Positions 1 to 4,797 of a stretch of 5,201 nt of DNA are shown in pieces. The stretch lies in assembly GCA_028702395.1 (NCBI GenBank), contig JAQVOV010000040.1, forward strand, positions 1 through 5,201, written 5' to 3'. This DNA comes from Candidatus Omnitrophota bacterium. Lineage in GTDB: Bacteria; Omnitrophota; Gorgyraeia; JABMRN01. Under the pieces are notes generated by a model, which searched no databases, was not told the origin of the DNA, and saw only the letters and a program-made list of their open reading frames with translations. The position numbers and the translations under genes were made by a program. Position 1 is the first letter of the stretch. Every line of letters starts with the position of its first letter.

Positions 1-852
1 CGGACGCGAAAAAGACCCGTTTATTTTTTTATTCCCTGAAAAAAACACAATATCCTGTATAGACGTATTCGCAGTCGGAAAATGTTGTTCGGATACAGTT
101 TCACCAAGAAGTTCATCAGGTTCATTACTCTTAAAATAATCCAAAGCAATATCTTCTTTATCATAAAAGACTTTATAGATCTTATGAAGTTTCGGAACAT
201 ACCATATCGTGATCTTCCCATCGATATCTGCTTGCGTAAAAACGATCTTTTCTGTACGTATTTTCCTGTTTTCAATACTTAAATATTCCGCACCTATATT
301 TAAAAAGGAAATCTCAGTTTGGTATGGCGGTAAAAGAGCATTATCTAAAACAACTGCCTTAAAGGTTTGCTGTCCTCCTAGGGCAAAGTGATATTTGTTA
401 AGGAACGGCAGCCAAGTAGAGCACTCATAACGGTTATATGGCAAAACATTGTCCACACTTGTGCTGTCACTATAGAACGCGAATTTTGACGCAAGTTTAT
501 TTACAAATTGAAAATTATTTTCATCTTGTTTTATTTTGACAGTGTCACTTCTGCCTGATAAACTTATCGCATTTTCTATTTCATAAGTATCTGCATATTT
601 TTTAGATATTACATACTTTATAGTAGAGACTGGCAAATATTCTTTCTCGAAACTAACCTTTTTTGATTTGATCACAATGTTCTCTTCAGTACTATATCTA
701 TCAATAAAGATCTGTCCGATAGTCTTCCCCCCAGAACGAATATTGAATTGAGATTTTTCATGAACAACTTCTGCAAAATAAAAAAAAGAACCTGTAAAGA
801 GGATCAAAACAGCTAAAAACACTAAAAATATCAGTGAATAAAATATCTTCAT
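1..852 (-). CDS. Membrane-anchored or exported protein, N-terminal part, possible alpha/beta-hydrolase (partial, runs off window)
   Basis: The frame is open from the ATG at 852 to the window edge: 284 codons with no stop, so the C-terminal part is missing. Residues about 3-27 form one hydrophobic segment (MKIFYSLIFLVFLAVLILF), either a signal anchor or a signal peptide. About 230 residues of beta-rich, soluble-looking sequence follow. They include a GGKTIGQIFIDRY stretch near the start and ITIWYVPKLHKIYKVFYD further on, a style seen in DUF3108-like exported domains. The last visible residues, IQDIVFFSGNKKINGSFSRP, resemble the strand that opens many secreted serine hydrolases (pattern v.f.sg...l.G.l..P). 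A catalytic hydrolase domain may therefore lie beyond the edge, but no nucleophile elbow is visible. The ATG overlaps the stop of the upstream gene as ATGA, so the two are probably translationally coupled. The reading frame is certain; the function is a guess. Confidence 0.8.
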   Translation of the reverse strand, partial: MKIFYSLIFLVFLAVLILFTGSFFYFAEVVHEKSQFNIRSGGKTIGQIFIDRYSTEENIVIKSKKVSFEKEYLPVSTIKYVISKKYADTYEIENAISLSGRSDTVKIKQDENNFQFVNKLASKFAFYSDSTSVDNVLPYNRYECSTWLPFLNKYHFALGGQQTFKAVVLDNALLPPYQTEISFLNIGAEYLSIENRKIRTEKIVFTQADIDGKITIWYVPKLHKIYKVFYDKEDIALDYFKSNEPDELLGETVSEQHFPTANTSIQDIVFFSGNKKINGSFSRP

Positions 853-1403
853 CCTAAAACTATCTCCATTATCTCAAAACAAACATCAAAATTCTTGATC
901 TTATCTTTGGAAAAGTTACTTTCATCTATCAGTTTCTGTTTGATCTCAACAGGAACATTAAACAATTTATACTCAAAAGAAACAGAATCCTTTGGACCCA
1001 AAATAAAAGTTGTGTTCTCATTGAAATTAAATATATTATTGACCTGCATGACCGGATGAAAAATATTTACATATAACACTTGTCCGCTCATATCAATGAA
1101 CATCACCTTAATTGCAATATCCTTTATACGCTTTTTGGAATCATTTACTATTTGACCTTTTATAACAGGGATCTGCTCATTTTCCCAGGGAACAGCTGTT
1201 ATATGAGCATTTTTTATAAGAATTTCTTTGCCAAACAAGTCTGCATTTAACTGGGCAATGTTCTTTTGGTAAGAAATATTATCCTGTTCAAAATGCCATG
1301 TATAATAGATGTAGACCCCTACCAACGTCATTACAAGAACAATAGCTATCAATGAAGTAGAGAGAAAAACAACTGCTAAGCTCTTTCGTTTTAATATTAT
1401 CAT
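849..1403 (-). CDS. Single-pass membrane protein with FxLYD/DUF3426-like extracytoplasmic domain
   Basis: This encodes 184 residues from the ATG at 1403. That start is preferred over one 15 codons upstream because AGGAG sits 7-8 nt before it, and because translation then begins MIILKRKSL, a basic stretch ahead of the membrane segment at about residues 8-34. The rest, about residues 60-184, should lie outside the membrane. It has the pattern PVIKGQIVNDSKKRIKDIAIKVMFIDMSG, then a polar loop, then LGPKDSVSFEY. This is the 'new structure versus old, v.G.v.N.s...v..v.v...D..G' layout of FxLYD and DUF3426-type beta domains. Those families are poorly characterised and are often fused to membrane anchors. 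The TGA stop overlaps the ATG of the downstream exported protein, so the pair forms an operon, possibly an envelope complex. The domain assignment comes from pattern only. Confidence 0.8.
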   Translation of the reverse strand: MIILKRKSLAVVFLSTSLIAIVLVMTLVGVYIYYTWHFEQDNISYQKNIAQLNADLFGKEILIKNAHITAVPWENEQIPVIKGQIVNDSKKRIKDIAIKVMFIDMSGQVLYVNIFHPVMQVNNIFNFNENTTFILGPKDSVSFEYKLFNVPVEIKQKLIDESNFSKDKIKNFDVCFEIMEIVLG

Positions 1404-1418
1404 TTCCGTCTCCTCTAA
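1404..1418 (-). promoter_or_regulatory. Ribosome binding site that decides the start at 1403
   Basis: The minus strand reads TTAGAGGAGACGGAA directly before the ATG at 1403. AGGAG is 7-8 nt from that ATG. The longer alternative starting at 1448 would add 15 residues ahead of a signal-anchor-like N terminus and would place this strong site inside the coding sequence. The shorter start is therefore chosen. Confidence 0.7.
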
Positions 1419-1457
1419 AGCATTAAGAAACCAGCTACCTGAGACCAAAAACCGAAT

Positions 1458-1485
1458 AGTATATAAGTATTTTTCTTTAAATCAA
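1458..1485 (-). promoter_or_regulatory. Sigma70-type promoter for the 1403-849 / 852-1 operon
   Basis: The minus strand has TTGATT at 1485-1480 and TATACT at 1463-1458, with a 16-bp spacer. The -10 matches 5 of 6 consensus bases and the -35 matches 4 of 6. The -10 lies about 55 bp before the ATG at 1403. The -35 is inside the conserved segment shared with the second repeat copy, so the repeat element supplies half of the promoter. Confidence 0.55.
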
Positions 1486-1513
1486 TTAATTCTAGTCACT
1501 GGTCACTAGTCAC
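1474..1513. repeat. Dispersed heptamer repeat, one-armed copy
   Basis: Three 7-bp units (CTAGTCA, CTGGTCA, CTAGTCA) fill 1492-1512. They are preceded on the plus strand by TCTTTAAATCAATTAATT (1474-1491). The stretch 1474-1500 matches 3013-3039 at 26 of 27 positions. There is no opposing arm on the low-coordinate side, unlike the copy at 2961-3060. The array sits 17 bp past the DUF4416 stop codon. A degenerate unit (CCAGTGA on the minus strand) overlaps that stop codon itself. Confidence 0.85.
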
Positions 1514-1529
1514 CAAGGCCTATAACCCA

Positions 1530-2108
1530 TCACTGGTTTCTGTTAGCTATCTGTTCAGCAAAGATCCTACGGGCTTTATTAAAAAAACTGATATACTCAT
1601 CCGTTCGATAATCAGGATATGTCCAGTCATTGGGCAGAAAAGTTTTCTTCTTGTTACTGTAATTCAAAGTTACTTCTGCAAAGATACCCTGCCCTAGATA
1701 TATTCTATGATTATAATCCTTTGTAGTAAAAAGAACAAGTTTTGCATAATTAATGTAGCCAGGATCTATGTTTATCGTACGCTTACCGTGATCAGAATAT
1801 TTTTTTTCAATAGAACAGGTAAAATGTTTTATTTTATGAGAATTTTCAAGTGTGATCAACTTTTCAAACGAAAATATTTTCTTCTTAAGATCATCTCCAA
1901 ACTCTTCTTTATAGTAATCAGTATACAAAAATGGCATAAATCCTGTAGAACAATCGGTCTTGCCAAATTTTTTTTCCATTTTACCCACTACAATATCAAT
2001 TAGTTTTTCATTGCCTGAAATAAAGCCTATGATAGGTTTTGATATAATTTGATTATTGATTGTTTTGAAATTTCGCTTAAATACCGACATATTTTGCTGA
2101 TGGATCAT
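1530..2108 (-). CDS. DUF4416 family protein
   Basis: This encodes 192 residues and spans the usual extent of the DUF4416 family. Landmarks in order are: SKPIIGFISG near residues 23-32; YTDYYKEEFGDDL at 62-74, followed by FSFEKLI; IDPGY at 114-118; KDYNHRIYLGQGIFAEVTL at 130-148; and DWTYPDYR at 161-168. These conserved blocks make the family call firm. The biochemical role of DUF4416 is not known to me, and I assign none. The start is uncertain. The ATG at 2108 overlaps the upstream PilZ gene by 32 bp and has only a distant GGGGG as a ribosome site. An ATG at 2090 (MSVFKRNF) would overlap by 14 bp. Either way the gene is embedded in the 3' end of its neighbour, which points to coupled translation. 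It is the last gene of a three-gene operon with two PilZ proteins, hinting at a link to c-di-GMP or envelope regulation. Confidence 0.92.
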   Translation of the reverse strand: MIHQQNMSVFKRNFKTINNQIISKPIIGFISGNEKLIDIVVGKMEKKFGKTDCSTGFMPFLYTDYYKEEFGDDLKKKIFSFEKLITLENSHKIKHFTCSIEKKYSDHGKRTINIDPGYINYAKLVLFTTKDYNHRIYLGQGIFAEVTLNYSNKKKTFLPNDWTYPDYRTDEYISFFNKARRIFAEQIANRNQ

Positions 2109-2583
2109 TTCCGGAAAGACCCCCTATATAAGTAAAAAGGTTATCTTCATGCTTTTTAGAATCAAAACGTATAAACTTTATCCCTGTATAAAAAAGTCTT
2201 TTTTCTGTTCCTTTTTCATCTTCAATAGATTCTTTAGCCCACATCACTCTTGCTTTTGCCCGAATAAATTCGTGTGTATCTTCATCGATTTTAATGTTGA
2301 CATCGAGAATAGTCCCTCTTTTAAGTTTTTCATCTAAAACAAGTCCTATCCCATGTGTGGAAAGATCACAACTTCTGCCTAAAACAACATTATTCTTAAC
2401 AACATAATCTACTTCTAAGCTTGTTGCATGTCTAATGACCTCTCTTCTATTCTTTCCATCCCAAAAACTTTTCAGCCTAAGTAGATGTTTTTTACGGGTT
2501 TTTTCCCTTTTCTCATCAACAATAAGAGTTAATGCAATTAAAACAAGAATAGCAATTATCAAACCTTGTATTAACATCAACAT
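2077..2583 (-). CDS. Membrane-anchored PilZ-domain protein (c-di-GMP receptor)
   Basis: This encodes 168 residues. Residues 1-22 (MLMLIQGLIIAILVLIALTL onward) are a single hydrophobic anchor. A basic, probably cytoplasmic linker rich in Lys and Arg follows at 23-44, then a PilZ domain at about 45-155. Both c-di-GMP contacts are present: RxxxR at R47-R51 (REVIR) and DxSxxG at D73-S75-G78 (DLSTHG). A VMWAKE strand and a late YTGIKFIRF strand complete the fold. PilZ domains bind c-di-GMP and pass the signal to a partner. Membrane tethering suggests the partner is in or at the inner membrane. The start at 2583 has AGGGA 7 nt upstream and overlaps the previous gene by 7 bp. A second ATG at 2577 forms TGATG with the same stop and is possible. 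Between the soluble PilZ gene and the DUF4416 gene, it is the centre of an overlapping operon. Confidence 0.93.
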   Translation of the reverse strand: MLMLIQGLIIAILVLIALTLIVDEKREKTRKKHLLRLKSFWDGKNRREVIRHATSLEVDYVVKNNVVLGRSCDLSTHGIGLVLDEKLKRGTILDVNIKIDEDTHEFIRAKARVMWAKESIEDEKGTEKRLFYTGIKFIRFDSKKHEDNLFTYIGGLSGNDPSAKYVGI

Positions 2584-2939
2584 TTTTGATTCCCTTCTTC
2601 TATATATTGCTTAATTATCTCTCTCTCCTTAGAGGAAATATTATCAAAAAAAATAGCGGCATCATAATTAACTATCTTCCCATCTTCAATTACAGGATGT
2701 TCTCTTACAACAACACCTTCTGTTACTATTTTATACATAGATTTTTCATATGGTAACATTAAAGTAATATTAACCCGTGACAACAAAGGTATCTCTTTTT
2801 CCAGCTTACAATATAACCCTGATGCTGAAATATTAAGTCCATGACTTATAGTAGTATCAAAATCACCGGCCTTAACCTTAAGAGAAACATTTTTTCCCTT
2901 TACCCTTGGATATTGTCTTCTTTCATCATCAACACTCAT
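2577..2939 (-). CDS. Stand-alone PilZ-domain protein (c-di-GMP receptor)
   Basis: This encodes 120 residues and is almost entirely one PilZ domain. It begins MSVDDERRQYPR, giving RxxxR at R8-R12. The second motif is NxSxxG at N36-S38-G41 (NISASG), followed by a beta-barrel with VVVREH and YDAAIFFDNIS, then a C-terminal helix (KEREIIKQYIEEG). No signal peptide or membrane segment is seen, so it should be cytoplasmic. Both ligand motifs are intact, so c-di-GMP binding is likely. The start has a textbook AAGGAG 5 nt upstream. Its stop overlaps the start region of the membrane-anchored PilZ gene, so the soluble and tethered receptors are made together. The 5' leader contains a heptamer repeat array, and transcription probably begins inside the repeat element at 2961-3060. 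Confidence 0.93.
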   Translation of the reverse strand: MSVDDERRQYPRVKGKNVSLKVKAGDFDTTISHGLNISASGLYCKLEKEIPLLSRVNITLMLPYEKSMYKIVTEGVVVREHPVIEDGKIVNYDAAIFFDNISSKEREIIKQYIEEGNQKC

Positions 2940-2960
2940 ATAATCTCCTTTATAGCATTT

Positions 2961-3060
2961 TAGTGACTAGTGATTAGTGACTAGTAACTAGATCTGTTTG
3001 TAGGACATTGTATCTTTAAATCAATTTATTCTAGTCACTAGTTACTAGTTTCTAGTCACT
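2961..3060. repeat. 100-bp inverted repeat built of heptamer units
   Basis: The left arm, 2961-2991, has four and a half units on the plus strand (TAGTGAC, TAGTGAT, TAGTGAC, TAGTAAC, TAG). The right arm, 3031-3060, has CTAGTCA, CTAGTTA, CTAGTTT, CTAGTCA and a partial unit. The arms are inverted relative to each other. By hand alignment they pair at 26 of 30 positions (one a G-T wobble) around a 39-bp centre at 2992-3030. The element fills most of the gap between the HIT gene and the PilZ operon. Its 3' arm ends about 10 bp before the PilZ ribosome site. In RNA it could form a long hairpin; in DNA, a cruciform. It resembles a small palindromic dispersed element, with no transposase seen. Confidence 0.88.
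2997..3024 (-). promoter_or_regulatory. Possible promoter inside the repeat element for the PilZ-PilZ-DUF4416 operon
   Basis: TTGATT at 3024-3019 lies 16 bp before TACAAA at 3002-2997 on the minus strand. The -10 matches only 4 of 6 consensus bases, so the call is weak on sequence alone. It gains support because the same TTGATT, in the same repeat segment, has the same 16-bp spacing to a better -10 in the copy at 1458-1485. Confidence 0.35.
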
Positions 3061-3078
3061 GCATCCTATTAACTCCTA

Positions 3079-3420
3079 CTATCCCGGAGGCCATGACATT
3101 TTACGGCCACCAATAAGATGCAAATGTATGTGAAAGACTTCCTGTCCGGCATCTTTGTTACAATTTATTACAGTCCTATAACCTGTCTCTGAAACCCCTT
3201 GATCATATGCTATCTTTTTAGCAATATTTAAAAGCCCTCCAATCAATGCATTGTCCTCTTTTTCAATATAATTCAAAGAATCAATGTGCTTCTTAGGGAT
3301 AATAATAACATGTACAGGCGCTTGAGGCTTAATATCGTTAAAAGCAATATATTCATCATCTTCAAAAACTATTTTTGAAGCGATCTTTTTAGTAGCAATT
3401 TTGCAAAAAATACATTCCAT
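3079..3420 (-). CDS. HIT-family nucleotide hydrolase (HinT-like)
   Basis: This encodes 113 residues, the normal length for a bacterial histidine triad protein. The C-terminal HIHLHLIGG carries the triad at H97, H99 and H101, and the protein ends RKMSWPPG as HinT proteins typically do. The N terminus MECIFCKI has the C3-x2-C6 pair that binds zinc in many members, and H45 follows in PKKHI. Family members hydrolyse purine nucleoside phosphoramidates and adenylated substrates in the cytoplasm; the exact substrate here cannot be read. The start has AGGGA about 4 nt upstream. It stands alone: an intrinsic terminator at 3497-3530 closes the upstream unit, and the repeat element follows its stop. Its promoter should lie within 3421-3496, but I see no convincing hexamer pair there. 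Confidence 0.95.
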   Translation of the reverse strand: MECIFCKIATKKIASKIVFEDDEYIAFNDIKPQAPVHVIIIPKKHIDSLNYIEKEDNALIGGLLNIAKKIAYDQGVSETGYRTVINCNKDAGQEVFHIHLHLIGGRKMSWPPG

Positions 3421-3496
3421 ATATTCCCTATCAGTAGTCTTTTAGCCTTGTATTTCGCACCACATCTGTTTAACTATTAAACCTAAACTCTTTTTT

Positions 3497-3530
3497 AAAA
3501 AAGGGTACAAGAAATATGCTTGTACCCTTT
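3497..3530 (-). terminator. Intrinsic terminator of the PilZ / zinc-ribbon operon
   Basis: The arms AAAGGGTACAAG (3500-3511) and CTTGTACCCTTT (3519-3530) pair perfectly over 12 bp around a 7-nt loop. On the minus strand the stem runs directly into six T residues (3502-3497). It lies about 36 bp past the stop of the zinc-ribbon gene. Confidence 0.9.
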
Positions 3531-3565
3531 AGAAAATTTCCAAGAAACAACCAAATGTTCCCTGT

Positions 3566-3883
3566 TTAAGAAACTTCTGTTGCGGAAGTTTCTTTTTTTT
3601 GGGTATCTTGTTTAAAACATCCTTTACAACAATAATATTTTAAATTCCTGTAATACCATTTGCTTTTCATTGGTTTTTTACAAACAGGGCAGTTTGCCTC
3701 TTTTTGAGGTTTAACGATCTCCACTTTTTTTGGTTTCTCTTTTAGAGGCGGCTCCTCTACAGGTGAAGCTGCTTTTGGTTGTTCTGACGGAGTTTTTTCT
3801 GTTACTACAGTTTCTTCTATTGCTGGAGTTTCAGAAACTATCTGTTTTTCCTCTGGTTGTTCTTTTTTTTCAACTTCTGACAT
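3566..3883 (-). CDS. Small acidic/proline-rich protein with C-terminal zinc ribbon, unknown function
   Basis: This encodes 105 residues. Residues 1-62 are low-complexity, rich in Glu, Pro, Lys and Thr/Val (for example EEKQIVSETPAIEETVV), and probably disordered. A compact Cys-rich module follows: CPVC at 65-68, an aromatic basic stretch KSKWYYRNLKYY, then CCKGC at 85-89. Two CxxC pairs (C65/C68 and C86/C89, with C85 spare) would bind one zinc. The last residues, QDTQKKETSATEVS, are again polar. I do not recognise a named family. A zinc ribbon on a charged tail fits a protein- or nucleic-acid-binding adaptor, but that is inference. It lies 29 bp downstream of a PilZ gene and shares its promoter and terminator, so it may act in the same c-di-GMP response. 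AAGGAG is 11 nt before the ATG; the upstream in-frame TAG rules out a longer start. Confidence 0.85.
   Translation of the reverse strand: MSEVEKKEQPEEKQIVSETPAIEETVVTEKTPSEQPKAASPVEEPPLKEKPKKVEIVKPQKEANCPVCKKPMKSKWYYRNLKYYCCKGCFKQDTQKKETSATEVS
3568..3600 (+). other. Hairpin with T-tract spanning the zinc-ribbon stop codon, terminator-like on the plus strand
   Basis: AAGAAACTTC (3568-3577) and GAAGTTTCTT (3585-3594) pair perfectly over 10 bp around a 7-nt loop. T residues continue to 3600 on the plus strand. It encodes the last codons of the zinc-ribbon gene on the other strand. No plus-strand gene feeds into it. It may block antisense transcription, act as a first 3' hairpin in the minus-strand mRNA, or be chance in Lys/Glu/Thr/Ser codons. 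Confidence 0.45.
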
Positions 3884-3912
3884 GATCTAATATGCTCCTT
3901 CCTAATTATTTT

Positions 3913-4254
3913 CTATGATCTTTTATTCATCCATTCATTATAAACATGGCCCAACAATCGCGTCCTATCCATTGTATCAAGCTTAGTAAATAGAATACCG
4001 GATGTATATTTGTTTTCTGTACGTTTACTCCACGCCACCTGGCCTGCAGCAAAAACAGGGATATTATCACCGGGGATCATTAATTCTATTTCAATGTTTT
4101 CCCCCTTTTCTAATGCTTTTTTACCATTAATTCGCAACCCTTCCCTGCTTAGATCAATTAATGAGGACTTAACGTTCTCACTACTTTTATCAATGATCCT
4201 CACAAGACCATCAACAAACGAATTAAATCTTAAAAACTTTCGTCTTTCAGTCAT
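3913..4254 (-). CDS. Stand-alone PilZ-domain protein (c-di-GMP receptor)
   Basis: This encodes 113 residues, essentially one PilZ domain with no membrane segment. It opens MTERRKFLRF, giving RxxxR at R5-R9. The second motif is DxSxxG at D34-S36-G39 (DLSREG). Later strands include IEIELMIPG, AAGQVAWSKR and YTSGILFTKL, then a short C-terminal helix. Both c-di-GMP-contact motifs are intact, so ligand binding is likely. The sequence does not show the output partner. The start has AAAGG 7 nt upstream and a strong promoter just before it, leaving a leader of roughly 20 nt. It is the first gene of a two-gene unit with the zinc-ribbon protein. It differs enough from the other PilZ proteins in the window that a recent duplication is unlikely. 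Confidence 0.93.
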   Translation of the reverse strand: MTERRKFLRFNSFVDGLVRIIDKSSENVKSSLIDLSREGLRINGKKALEKGENIEIELMIPGDNIPVFAAGQVAWSKRTENKYTSGILFTKLDTMDRTRLLGHVYNEWMNKRS

Positions 4255-4282
4255 TTATATGCCTTTCATATATTTTAAAAAT

Positions 4283-4310
4283 ATTATAACATAATTTTTT
4301 GAAATATCAA
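4283..4310 (-). promoter_or_regulatory. Sigma70-type promoter for the PilZ / zinc-ribbon operon
   Basis: TTGATA at 4310-4305 and a consensus TATAAT at 4288-4283 are separated by 16 bp on the minus strand. The -10 lies about 29 bp before the ATG at 4254. It falls in the short gap after the terminator of the preceding gene, as a fresh start site should. Confidence 0.8.
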
Positions 4311-4341
4311 TGTTTTTTATGAGGATTTGAATTTTTCGACC

Positions 4342-4380
4342 AAAAAAAAAGCGTGGCAGAACTTTAATATCCTGCCACGC
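4342..4380 (-). terminator. Intrinsic terminator of the TIGR04073 gene
   Basis: GCGTGGCAG (4351-4359) and CTGCCACGC (4372-4380) form a perfect GC-rich 9-bp stem around a 12-nt loop. On the minus strand the stem is followed by nine T residues (4350-4342). It lies 16 bp past the stop codon at 4397. Confidence 0.95.
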
Positions 4381-4396
4381 GTTATCAAAGATCTAA

Positions 4397-4732
4397 TTAT
4401 GTTGTGCTTTCATTTCCGCTAAATACATATTCTGGTTCTAATACTGGCGCATAATCCTCTGGTATTGGAAAAGGAAAAGTCACTGTTTCATATACTCCCG
4501 CACCTGTTCTGACAATTGTCATCCCAACTCCTTTTGCAAGGCCAACTGTCAATCCTGACAATACGTTTTCCTCTACACTTTGATCATAAATGTTCTTTGG
4601 AAGCTCTACCCATCCTGTTACAACGTTTGCAAGACCTCTAAGAAGCTTTTTTCCTGGATCTTGTGCGTAACATGTAGAAGCTAAACAAAAAACCACCATC
4701 AAAGCTACAATTACAATAATTCCTTTTTTCAT
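4397..4732 (-). CDS. Exported TIGR04073-family protein (exosortase system-associated)
   Basis: This encodes 111 residues. Residues 1-23 are a clear Sec signal peptide (MKKGIIVIVALMVV..., ending STCYA before Q24). The mature 88-residue protein carries the family landmarks: a KLLRGLANVVTGWVELPKNI block at residues 29-48, a GLAKGVGMTIVRTGAGVYE block near 64-82, then TFPFPIPEDYAP and the closing EPEYVF. These identify the TIGR04073 family, which occurs in genomes with exosortase/PEP-CTERM-type sorting. Its molecular role is unknown, and no exosortase is in this window. It is not an obvious lipoprotein: the Cys at 21 lacks a good lipobox. An AGGGGGTGA ribosome site, a near-consensus promoter and a strong terminator suggest high, independent expression as a periplasmic or outer-envelope protein. 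Confidence 0.92.
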   Translation of the reverse strand: MKKGIIVIVALMVVFCLASTCYAQDPGKKLLRGLANVVTGWVELPKNIYDQSVEENVLSGLTVGLAKGVGMTIVRTGAGVYETVTFPFPIPEDYAPVLEPEYVFSGNESTT

Positions 4733-4768
4733 TTTGTCACCCCCTTTTATTTATAAAATATTTGTTTA

Positions 4769-4797
4769 AGTATAACACAGGTTATTTTGTTTGTCAA
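4769..4797 (-). promoter_or_regulatory. Near-consensus sigma70 promoter for the TIGR04073 gene
   Basis: A perfect TTGACA at 4797-4792 and TATACT at 4774-4769 are separated by 17 bp on the minus strand. The -35 overlaps the TGA stop codon of the upstream PilZ gene (4796-4794). The ATG at 4732 is about 37 bp past the -10. By sequence it is the strongest promoter in the window. Confidence 0.88.

Noticed and set aside
82..391. Plus-strand open frames near the left edge
   Set aside because: They lie opposite the long open minus-strand frame 852-1, have no ribosome sites and encode low-complexity hydrophobic/basic sequence typical of antisense shadows.
1404..1448. Longer N terminus (15 extra residues) for the FxLYD-like protein
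   Set aside because: A strong AGGAG lies just before the internal ATG at 1403, and the extra residues would precede a normal signal-anchor start.
1707..2003. Plus-strand open frame of 98 codons
   Set aside because: It is fully antisense to the conserved DUF4416 gene, rich in Phe/Ile/Lys, and has no recognisable domain.
2961..3060. CRISPR-like array from the tandem repeats
   Set aside because: Units are 7 bp, directly adjacent with no spacers, and arranged as inverted arms; no cas gene is present.
3421..3496. Promoter for the HIT gene
   Set aside because: A promoter must be nearby because a terminator lies upstream, but the best pairs (for example TTAAAC with TACAAG at 15 bp) are too weak to call.
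4010..4294. Plus-strand open frame of 94 codons
   Set aside because: It is antisense to a clear PilZ gene and its promoter, with no supporting signals.
4661..4732. Lipoprotein signal for the TIGR04073 protein
   Set aside because: Cys21 is preceded by AST rather than a usual L-A/S-G/A lipobox, while a type I cleavage after CYA is natural.
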